The notes beneath the pieces were generated by a model. The model searched no databases. It saw only the letters and a program-made list of their open reading frames with translations, and had not been told where the DNA came from. A DNA stretch of 52,188 nt from Plakobranchus ocellatus (Eukaryota; Mollusca; Gastropoda; Plakobranchidae), in the NCBI GenBank assembly GCA_019648995.1, contig BLXT01003784.1, positions 227,232 through 279,419 of the forward strand, given 5' to 3'. Below are positions 10,090 through 22,000 of the stretch, piece by piece (position 1 is the stretch's first letter; each line of letters starts with the position of its first letter). Position numbers and translations under genes: made by a program.

Positions 10090-13000
10090 CTGGTGAAACA
10101 AACACAAAAAAAAGATGAAGCTTTAAAGGACTACACTCAATAAAATCAATTAAGTAATTTCCTTTAGAATTAATTTCCTTTTTAATATATCTTTTACTGC
10201 TTTTGGATTACATTAATGGTTTTTTTTTGTTTTTTTTTCACACTTCCAATGTTAAGAAGAAACTGTCGCATAGCAATGAGCCTTTGTCATACCTTATGTG
10301 ACTAGGAGTTTTGGATCTGTGTGGATTTGTATTATACTAATGCAATAGATGAGAGACTAAATTAAGACAAATGTTTTTACAAAGAATGAGACCAATGCAA
10401 TTTAGACCTGGAAAAGGCTGATTCATTTGCCATTATTAAAAAAAAACAACAAAAAAATTGATTAAAAACATCATATTACATTGTACATGTATTATGTTAT
10501 TTTCCGAATTTAAAAAACAATAGAACCCATTGTAAGGGTTATGCTCAAAACACAGAAATAGCTTTGACTTGAGGAATAACTTAGCAAAAATTTTTGAAAT
10601 ACTTGAACAATAACATGCTTCAAATCAGAATGGTGTACCGCCAACTAAACCTATTGGAGGGCAACACAACAGTTTCGGTCCTACAGTTGTAAAAACATTG
10701 GCTACACCATTCTGTTACACAGTTATTTAAAACTAAGTTTAGAAAAATCAATTAACATTTAAAAATAAATATTCAAATCAAACTAATCCATGAATAGAAG
10801 ATTTCAAGTGAGGAATTTTTAATGTATTGCTGAAATCACATCCTTTTTGAGAAAATACATTCATTGGTATCCAAGTTTACAATTGATTTCAGGTTAAGGT
10901 GCAAATTGCCATATTTTATCTTCTGTTAATAACTCTTGAGTCTTTTTTTTTTTTTTTTCGCCTATGATTATATTTTCCTATGGTCTGGCACTGACAGCCA
11001 ATCTTATTACTATTATCACCCAAATCGGTTCCAAAGTTTGTCTTGGTTATAATATTGGGGGCAAACTTGGGTTAAATAAATAGTTTTCGTTCACTCTTTC
11101 TCTCTCTGTCTTAACTTTTAGGTCTATAGATACAGCTGCTCGGTATGAGGCCCCTGTGAGGCGCCCAGGGAAGAAATTGCTCCACCATTTGCAGCGGTTT
11201 GTAAGAGGTGACCAAGGCAGGTTGTCGCCTATGAACTGCCTCTCGTCGGTACACCAACGACATCACTTTTTCTCCACCTAGCTTTGTCTTCTGTTCCCAC
11301 TTCCTTTCATCCCATCTACTTCTCCTTCTGCTGTCCTCTAATTCTTCTTCTTTCCTTGTGGAGTCTGGGACAGAACTGACCCACTGCACTGTGTGAGTTA
11401 TAAGAGGCAACTAAAACAGGTAGTCGCTCATGAACTGCCTCTCGTCGGTACATGGCCGACATCACTTTCTCTCCACCTTGCTTTGTCTTCTTTCCCCACT
11501 TCCTTTCCTGCACTATTGTCCTGTCTGCTTCTCCTACTGCCTCCTACTCCTTTTAGTGTTGGAAATAATTGACAGGCCCATTCCCACAGTGTGGAAGCCT
11601 TTTAATTGTTGTTTGCCGTGAGGTGCCACCTGTATGGGGGGAGGGGTGGATCCTGAGGGTTGATGCAGAGATGGCCCAACAATAGCACCAACATGCCTCC
11701 TTGGCTATTTCCTTCTCCTGAGATGGAAGGACAACGCTGACCCACGTCTCCTTGGCTGGGCCTCTTGGTAATTAGGAAGCCATGGCTAGTTCGTTGGTTG
11801 TATGTACCTTAGTTGGTTTTATGTATCCATAAAACGATTTCAACCTGAACATATATGCTAGTGCCATCAAATCTCAACCTAGAAGGAAGCCAGCAGCACT
11901 TCCCAAAGATGGCAGCAGAAGTGCCTCTTCTGCCCCGCCTAAGGAGAGAAATGCACAGATGGATTCTGCACATCTTAGTTCCCAGAGAGCAGCAGAAACT
12001 GAAGCATTAGCCAAGAGCAGGGCTGAAAAGTCTAAAAGTTAATTGCTTTGCGCCTCTGGGTATGGATGCTAAGGAGAGTATATCCTCAAACAGGGGGGGA
12101 TGCCTCCCCTCCATGAAGTGGCCTCTCTCTCTCTCCAAAATCCGTCCTCCACCTTCCTCACTGTCTCCCTACCCCTTCACCCCTGAGGTCCATGTGACGG
12201 ATGGGGTGAAGCCTACCAAAAAGATCATAGGCTTGGCAGGCCAGCCAAAGAGTGGCCTGCCAAGTAACAAATAGTCTGTGGTAATGGATACCGTGGTCCA
12301 TTAGAAAATTGGCGGTTTTAAAAGCAATTTTGAGGAACTGAAGCTACAGCTGAATTGATCGCAGTCTGCTATTGTGGCCCTGCAGGAATGCAGACTTGGG
12401 CAGTCGCTGCCCCAGGGTTACACCATGATTCTTCCTCAGGGTGGGTCTCTTCATTATACGGAATACATTTCTCAGAAATTGATCTGAAAAGTGGCCTGCA
12501 TGCTGCAGCTGCCACAATAAGCCTGGAAAAGACTCTAACCATTTGCTCTCTGAACCTACTACCTGCTTTCGAATACCCCAGTTTTGAAACATTTTCCGGC
12601 TGAACTCTTAGAGCAGCTTCCGAAGCCTTTTCTCGTGCAGGGAGATTTGAACATGCATTTTACTGCGTGGGGGGGACTCCCACTGGGATGGGCGGGGGAG
12701 CTAGCTCGAAGAGTTCATGGCTGAAAATGATCTGATCATTCTAAATTCTGGATAGCAAACTTTTGTTCATTTGGCATATCATTCGACCTCAGTGATTAAT
12801 TTGGCAGTGGCTTCCACCTCCATTGCCATCAAGTGTTCCTGGGGTGCCCAGAGTGATATGTGCGGCAGCAACCATTTTCCTTTATTATTAACCTTTTCAT
12901 CAAATTTTAATTGTCATGTACATATATGTACATATAATTTTAATTTTCAGAAAGTTGACTGGAGCTGTTTTGGGGACATGCAGATTGTCTTTGGACGACT

Positions 13001-16000
13001 CTGTGGCGGACATCGAGCAGTTTACTTCAAAGCTGCTTGGTGAAGCCAGTTGTCCACACCCTTTCATAAAGGAATGAAATCTAAAACTAGATCACCTTGG
13101 TTTACCAAGGAATATAGGCAGGCTCTTCAGGAAAGGAGAAAGGCTCAAAGAAAGTATTTTAAGGCCTCTTCAATTGAAAATTTTTAAAATCCGAAAAAAC
13201 AAAAAGCTAAGGCTAAATTCATAATTTAAAAAGCCAAGCAACAGTCTTGGAAGTCATATGTATCATCTCTAAATTGTAATAACTCCTCAAAATCTGTATG
13301 GAAGAGAATTAAGGAAAATGAAAGGTAAAAATTTTGTCCCTTCCTGTCCTCTTAAAAAAAGACAGATCATTTTAGACCGTAAAGAAGATGATTATTGTTT
13401 GGCTGAAACTTTCTCCAAAAACTCCTCTACAAAAAAATTATTCTAAAAATTTCCAGGGAAACTAAACAAAAAGCAAACAAAGAAAATTTGATTTTTTCAT
13501 CTGAAAATAATGAATCCTAAATTCAACCTTTTCTCCAAACAGAATGATTGATTGATTATTGGTATACCCAGTCCACCATTAAGCCGTGATCTCAGGGTTT
13601 CTGTTCATTCACTCTTTCTCATAGGCCTCCATCAGATGCTCCAGCAAATTAAAACAAAGATAAAAATCCATTCAAAATCCAACAGAGTGTATGGAGAAAA
13701 ACTTTAAAAGGAATCTGAACAAAGCCTCACATATTTCCATAGAAACCAAGTTCCTTTAAGTAACCCACTATGCGAGAGGGATTGACCTCTCGGAAAAGAT
13801 GGTACAGGTCAGTTACACTGAAGTATTTCATCCTGGTGATTTGAAAGTCTGGGCATTCAATTAAAATATACTGGACAGTGTAAAGGCTGTCACAAGCATA
13901 GCACAAAAGCTGTTCCTCATTTTTTAAAAGGTAGCTCTGGGTGAGCCATGTGTGGCCCACCTGAAGCCTATACATTATTGTCTCCCATTTTTTGCCTGCT
14001 CCTTCACCTCTTTTGTGGAGGTTTTCTCACAAGTTTGGGAGTACTTCATGGAGCTTGTTTGCCTCCTCAGTATCCCAATTTTCTTGCCAAACAGTATAGA
14101 TGTAAGCATTTACTTTAGGTTTCAAGTCCGACCAGCAAATGAGTTTTCCTCGAGTATGATGCTTTATTTAGAGCTGCCTTTGCGAGTTTGTCTACATTCT
14201 CATTCCCCTGGATGCTTGCGTGAGCAGGAATCCAGACAAAAGAGATATGAAACAGGCGCTTGATATCTTTAACTTTGAAATTTTTGCTTGCTTTTTGCTT
14301 TTTCCAAACAGAAAAAAAAAAGTCTCTTAATAAATCTAATCAGGTGGCAGTAGATCCTGATGTTGTGTACTCTCAGTTCCTGAGGCACCTTCCTGAATCC
14401 TGCCTGCATATCTCCTTAAACTTTTCACTAACATTTGGACCACCGGGGACATTTCCCCAATCTTGGAGGGAGGCTTCGGTGGTTTCAATTCCAAGACCGG
14501 TAAGGATCCTTCTGATCCTTCCAACTGCAGATCTATGTGCTCACGAGCTGCTTGTGTGAGACCCTCGAGCAGATGGTGAATGACAGACTAGTCCATGTGC
14601 TTGAGTCCAGAAACCTGCTATCAAAGGTGCAGTGTGGTTTTAGGAAGGACTATAGCACATGGAACCACTTGGTCAGACTAGATACTTGTATCAAAAAGGC
14701 CTTCGTCAGAAAAAAGCAAGTTCCTGCAAATTTTTTTCAACCTTAAAAAAGCTTATGGTACAACAAGGACGTATGGAATCCTAAAAGACCTTTTTGACCT
14801 CGATTTTAGAGGCAGGTTGTCTATTTTTCATTGAAAATTTCCTATAAGACCATCACTTTAAAGTTAAGGCAGAGAACAAATTTTGTTCTTCTTTCCACCA
14901 GGAGAACTGTGTTCTCCAAGGCAGTATTTTGTCCCCTATGCTCTTTAACCTAAAAATATATAATATAATTGAGTTTGTTTCTAAAAATGTAAATGCATCC
15001 TTATTTGTAAACAACTTTGCTACTTACGCTGAGGGTAAACACCTGCAGCATCTTGAGCACACCATTTAACTATTATAATGTTCAAAAAACGGGTCTCTGA
15101 GAATGGTTTCAGATTTTCGGTTTCAAAGACCTCATGTGTCTATTTTCACAGACAAAGAATTTTACACTGAGCCCACCCTTCATCTGGACAGCGAAGCCAA
15201 TCCAGGTGAAGGGCGAGGCTAAATTTTTAGGAGTCATTTTTTACCAAAAACTATATTTTACAAGTCATGTTAAAGGATTAAAAAACAAATGCCTGAAAGC
15301 ATTGAATTTATTATGCATTGTGGGCCATACAGACTGGGGTGCGAATAGAGACATCATTCTAAAGCTTAACCGCACCCTACACCAGTCCAAGTTGAACTAT
15401 GGCAGTATTGTACATGTTTCTGCAAAAGAAAACATTCTGAGAGCCCTGGACCCTATACATCATCAGGAGCCTTCATATTGCCATCAGGACTTTCAGAGCG
15501 TCGCCTATCAAAAACTTTTATACCGAGGCTGGGGAGCCCTCTCTCAAGCATAGGCGTATCAAGCTAGCTGTTAACTTTTTATTTAAATTAAAATCTTAAC
15601 TGAATAATCCATGCCACGATGCTACATTTCATGCTCCATTATTTAACTTTTTTGAGAATTCTAAGTCAGAACCAAACCTTATTTCTATTACTTTTGAACA
15701 TATTATTAAGAATGCTAAAATCAATCAATAAAAACTATCGATAACCAATATGTCCAGTGCCCTCCATTTTGGGAGAAGCACCAGGTTACCTTTGATATTT
15801 CACCAACTAAACAAAAGAAGGAAGATACTACCGAGGTGGCCTACCAGAAAGAATTTTTTAGAATAAAAGAAAGATTTTCGAACCATTATGCTGTTTATAC
15901 TGACAGCTCTAAACTGGAGGAAAGGGTTGCGGCCGCAGCCTATTTTCCGGAACGCCCAGACTGTTTAATGAAGGCAACTCGCCTGAGAGGCAGGTCCTCT

Positions 16001-19000
16001 AATTTTAGTGTTTAGCTTGAGGGCTCAGCCCTTGTGGTGACGGAAAAAAAAAAAACTCATCAAAATACCATAAAAATTTTGTTATTTACAATGACAGCCT
16101 GTCAGCCCTACATGCTATTCAAAGCAAAAATTTCAAAGTTATAGAGATATCAGATGCCTGTACAATTTAATCCAAAAATTTCCACCCTATGTTCACATCT
16201 CTTTTGTCTGGATCACGCAGGCATCCTGGGGAGTGAGAATGTGGACAAACTTGCAAAAGCGGCTCTAATCAGAGCATCATCTTCAGGAAAACTCACTTGT
16301 TGGTTTGATCTGAATCCAAAGGAAAAGCATACATCCACACCATTTGGCAACAAAATTGCGATGCTGAGGGGCAAACAAGCTCAACAACTTGGGAGAAGAC
16401 CTCAGCAAAAGAGGTGAAGAAGCAGAAAGAAAATGGGAGATGGTAATGAGTAGGCTTTGGGTGGACCACATATGGCTCAATCAGAGCTACCTTTTAAAAA
16501 ATGAGGAACAGCCTTTTTGCTATGCCAGCGACAGCCTTTACACTGTCCAGCATATTTTAATAATTGAATGCCCAGGTTTTCAAGTCACCAGGAGTAAATA
16601 CTTCAGTGTAAATGATATGTACAGATTTTCCGAGAGGTCAATGCCTCTTGCATAGTCGCTTACTTAAAGGAACTCAGTGTCTATAGAAATAATCTGAGAC
16701 TTTGTACAGATTGCTTTTTAAAGTTTTTCTCCATATATTCTGTTAGATTTTTAACACATTTTTACCTTTGTTTGATTCTGCTTTAGCATCAGATTGTGGC
16801 CTATGAGTGAAAATGAATGAACAGAAACACTGAGATCACCGCTTATCCCTATCTGCAGGAGATGTCTTATTGTTGTATCAGTTCATCGGGGGTAACTGAG
16901 TGCCCCCACATTTTGAACAACAAATTATCAATATAGTCTTATCCATATGTGTAGGGAAACTGCATTCCCCATACCATACAAAGTAATGCGTGTCCCCATA
17001 CCATTACAAAGTAAAAAAATCATTACCGGTATATATACCTGTTCGCATGTGGAGGGTAACAAAAAATCACCCCCATAGTTTATAATAATTATAGTAAAAA
17101 AATGGAGGGTTTGAGAAATGACCTCAGGTCAATTCAATATTGATTTTCTGTCAATCATTATCATGTAATAATATGTCAAATTGAAGTTTTCAGGAATACT
17201 GAAAAGCTGAAAGAAAAATTCCCATTTTAAGTATTTTAAAAACATTAAAAACAAGCCTTAGGGTAACAAAATTACTCACATGTACGGATAGGGTTAATGA
17301 TGGACTGAATATATTAATAATCAATCAATCAGTCCGAGGAGGCATGTCAGAGTAAAATTCTTAAAAAAAAAAATATCTAATTTTTAGCTTAATTTATTAA
17401 GTAATTCTGCAAAAGGCCTTTTTAACCCTAGTTTTTTAAATCACCGGAAATCAATCTGAAATCAAGGCTAACCCTTTTGTACAACATTCATGAAAAATGA
17501 TTTTTTTCTCTTTCTCTAGATGCAACCTGAAAATTTTTTTTTGAACCATTGACTTTTCAAAATAACAGCACTCAATTGTAGATCTTATCCTCATGGAACA
17601 TTTTTAGCTACATTTTTTCATTCACCTATGATGCTACCACTATTCCACAGAAGTTCTGTTTTTTTTTGCATAAGCCCACACTGGTACAGTAGCAACAGTT
17701 GGCCTGATGAAAAGATGTGATAAAGGATCAAAACATGTCTGGTTCTATTGTTAATTTGAATGAAAACAATCTAACTGAAAAGAACAAGAGCAGCAACAAC
17801 AACAGCAGAAAACCTTTATTTCAAATAAAATTTTAGCAAGTTCACTTTGCTTTCTCAAGTTTTCATTGTGCTTCTTTTTTTTCTTCCCTCTGACATACTT
17901 GCATTTCTGTAGTCAACAATGTGTGTTCCATTGTACATTGTAGCAGTCAAAATGTATGCACCATCTACTGGATTCCATTTGATTCTCCACACACCACCTC
18001 CTAAGGAAGCACTGGCCAAAGGCATTTTCATGGTTCTCTTATCCCAGACTAGGATGTCTTCATCATAACTGCAACGGCAAAAAGAAAAAAAAAAAAAAGT
18101 TTCAATAATAGGTCTACATTTACGGCCTTTTAAAAATGTTAGAACTTAGCACATGTGGTGGGGCTCATACTATAGTCAAATGCCGTTTTCTTGACATAGT
18201 AATTACCATTGTCTGAACATTCTTTTTAAATTAATAAAAAATTACACATTTATGTGGTCCTAGGCATCAACCTAATAAACCACGTTTTCTCAAAAATGTA
18301 GATGTGAAGGTACTGCATACTATTCATTGTAAACTTAAATTACATGGGAGCAGTAAAAAAGGTTTAGGGAGAACAAAAGGCATTTTTTGTATTTGTTCAT
18401 CCTCCATGTGCAACCAAAATTAAATTCATGAACCTTATATTGGTGTTATAATAAGTATCATTTCCAAGATGGCAGTGCATACATACAGAAGGTCAAAGAG
18501 TGCGTAAAAACTACAGCAGCTTTGGCCATTTTTAAATCAAGGAATCGTTTGAGCTCTTGAAATCCAAACTTTTAAAAGTTTTTAACAATTATGCCTTATA
18601 ATACAGCTGCTGAGTCTGTGAAGGACTATGGGCATCATGATAATCATAGATTTCAATGTAAAAGTTGGGGATGAACGGGCAGAAGATGCCCAGTGGCATA
18701 GGAACTTAAATGAATGTGGAAGTAAGCTTATTGAATGGTGCCAAATCAATGATTAGATATCAAAATTATCCTAGATGAAAGGGCATGTATGAAAAGCTCT
18801 GGTGAAAGAAAATGGATTTTATTCTGATTCATAAACTTTTCCAAAATCCTTGCTGGGAGTCTACTGCAATTCAGGCCATATTCCATGTGTAAATTGAAAA
18901 GAAATTCAAAAAGCCGAAAGCCAATCCTAAATTCCAAATAGACCTACAAAAATCTGATGAAAAGTAAGAGACAAAATTTTTGTAGCAGTGCAAAACAAAT

Positions 19001-22000
19001 TTTAGACTAATCGACATCTCAGAGATGGAACTATGATCAGAAATAAAAAAAAGTCACTTAATGAAGCCATAGAAAAAATATTCCACAAAAAAGATATAAA
19101 AGAGCATAAGAAATGGATAAGCAAAGAAATACTGGATTTGCCGGAAGAATGGCACAAATAAAAAAAAGGAAGAAGCCAAATACAATTACATTTACAAAGA
19201 CCTTGACAAAAAAAATCAAATAATATAAAATTTGGCAAAAGAAGAATGGGTTAATCAACAATATCAGGAAATAGAGCAAAAGCTAAATGTAGGCAGAAAA
19301 TTCATGCATGCTAAAAGAAATGATGTGAGTGGTAAGAAAATCAAATGCAATAGCCTTTGCTGCATCAAATCAAAAGATGGAAAAAGGTGAATGAAAAAGA
19401 TGGAAGCACTATACAGAAGGTCAGAATATGTTGAAGATCTTTTCAAAATGATTGATATCAATGACATATTGATAGGGGTGAAAAACTTGAATTAAAGGAA
19501 AAACCTACAGGGTCCAACAATTCCTAAAGAAGACGTAAAGGCAGTAATAATGAAATTGAAAAAAAAAAATGGATAACCCACAGGACCAGATTACAAACCA
19601 ATAGAAACAATTACAACGTTAGATAATTTACAAATAGATCTTACACTATAAACTCCTAAATACAATATATACATCATTTCATGTACTATATGGTGCAATC
19701 CCAGAAGATCTTTGTAAATATATCTGTTTTTATAGTATTACCTATGACACCGAGGAGCGGTGGCTCATCTGGTAGGGCAGTTGGCTACTATCCAAGAGGT
19801 CCGGGGTTCGATTCCCAGTCCGGGCCAAGTCAGATTTTCATTGCTCCTCTGTGTCCACCCAGCACTAAATGGGTAGCTAGATCTCTGAAGATCCGGCGAA
19901 AGTAAAGGCGGCGAGGAAAGCAATGGCAAACTACCTCAAAATGCCGTATGCCAAGAACAATCAGGACCCTACTCCTGGTTCCCCGACGCTTAGACTAAGC
20001 ATGGGACCCACTTTACTTTACCTATGACACCAAGGACAATAGAATGGGAATTTCATAGAACAATCAGTTCAATGAGCCATTTTACAAAGATCGTGCTGTG
20101 TGTTTTGATGCATAGAATATGAAAGAGCCTAGACCAGAAATATCCGCAAAACAGTTTGGCTTTGTGCCTGATAAAGGGACTAAAAACACAATATTTACTT
20201 TGTCAATGCATATGGAAAGATGTATAGAAACCTAAAACGATCTCCTTCTCTGCTTCACTGAAAGTTCTAACAACTAAGGCCTTTGATAGAGTAAAACATG
20301 AAGTGTTGTTTCATATGCTAGAATTGTGAAAAATTAGATATTGATGGCAAAAATCTGAGAGTAATTAGAAATCTATACTAAGATTAAACTGCATCTGCAG
20401 GAATCTCAAATCAATCATATCTCCTTTTTTTTTTACCTATCTAGGAAAATAATATAGAATCTAGAGGACATTTCAGGCTTAAAAGTGAATGGAGAAAATC
20501 TTAATAATCTCAGGTATGCAGATGTTACAGTTTTAATAACAGAATCTGGTGAACAACTTCAAAAACTTTCAGATAGTGTTTTAGAGAGCAAAAGAATAGA
20601 CCAGTCTTTGAAAGTGAAAAAAAATGGAATGCATGGTCACCTCAAAGAAATCCTCAAAACCCAAAAATCAATCAACTTACAAATTTCACATGGCTTGGCT
20701 ACCTGATAACCTCAGATGGTAGATGCACTAGTGAAGTAAGTAAGAGAAAGCCATGGCCAAGGAGGCACTACAAAAAATGAAACTATACTGCCATTGTGTC
20801 AAACAGAAACATAAGTATGGATACAAAAAATAAGAGTGGTGAAACCATATACATGGTCAGTCCTATTATATTGTAATGAGCGTTAGGCAATAAACAAGGA
20901 AACAGATAGAAAACTAGAAGAAGAAGCAGTAGAGATGTTGGTCATCAGAAGAATGATGAGGATATCATAAACAAGAGGAAGATGTTATGACCTTATATAA
21001 TTATGTGAATTTTGTCACTTTGGTGAAGGGTAGTCTGGATACTCAGCTCAAAACTAGATGCAGAGAAACATTTAGATCATAATGGTTTTGAAGGTTTTTA
21101 TGCAAATACTGCCTGTACTGTTTGTTTGTGTGTGTGTCGTCACACCCACCAATTTGTCTTATATTGCCAATGACTGACTGAGCCAAACTTCTTTGGGCTG
21201 AGACAGGTTTGGCACTGCCCATTATTACTCTGTCTCTCAAATTTCTTTGTTAATGTCTACCACTCAGATTTGGGGCATGTGGTCAACAGGGACTGAGTGC
21301 ATTAGAGATGGGCAAAAAGGTGTAAATTTTGCTAAGAGTTTCAGAGTATTGGGCTCTGCCTGTTGGTGATGAACATAAGTGCTTGGTATTTAGGCAGATC
21401 TAGTGATAAGACTTATTTTCTCTTGGGGGAGGATGGAGTGCTGCAGGAAAAGGGGGTTATATTTTCCTAAAATGGCAACTGCAAGCTTGTTTGTTTAAAA
21501 AATTAACAATATTCCCTCTTAGATCTCATGAGGACTGATGCACTGGTAAAGTACTTGCATGAAAAAAGGAGAAAGGGGAGGGGTGGGGTGGACATGCCTA
21601 GTTAGCAATTGTTGCTGACTATTTACATGGTCTGTCGTACGATAAGTATCTTATGATGTAAGCTGTGCAGGTGTAGCAAAAAGTGAATTTTTAGTGATGG
21701 TGTGCCAGATACTTATCAATCCCAGCTTGTTTTTGGTATTATTTGAAAGCAAACAGTTCAACAAATGTGTTTGACAAAAGAGTAGAAATTATAAAGACAC
21801 AAAGAGTGGCACAGGAAAACAGAGCAGTCTGGCAAATTTGTGGAATTGAGGAATCCATGTTCCACTGAATTGTGTTAAACTGTATATATCATATGAATTG
21901 ATTATTATGTTTATCAAATATATCAATTAAGATTTCTATTGTTGTTTCAACTAATGGCCTGAACATAAATGAGATAAACAATATAACTAGTTTATCAGCT

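Larger units (their letters stand above)
11100..17335 (+). mobile_element. Degenerate I-superfamily-like LINE (with RNase H)
   Basis: A near-full-length but dead non-LTR retrotransposon in DPH7 intron 7, antisense to the gene. In order: two 5' monomers (11198-11600); a gag-like tail near 11.85-12.04 kb (basic, Ser/Ala-rich); APE-type endonuclease pieces at about 12.30-12.90 kb (VALQECR-like, QGDLNMHFTAWG); reverse transcriptase at about 14.5-15.5 kb (QCGFRKDYST, then YAEG where YADD is expected); RNase H at about 15.88-16.28 kb (YAVYTDSSK..., DSLSALHAI); and a C-terminal Cys/His motif near 16.45-16.60 kb. The 3' end is an (AATC)n tail near 17.32 kb. Many stops and frameshifts. The RNase H domain argues for the I group (I/Nimb-like) over Jockey or RTE; the clade is my inference. 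Confidence 0.85.

Noticed and set aside
19757..19830. tRNA gene candidate
   Set aside because: A and B boxes are present, but there is no acceptor-stem 3' half; flanking duplications and a CTTTA tail show that it is a SINE.
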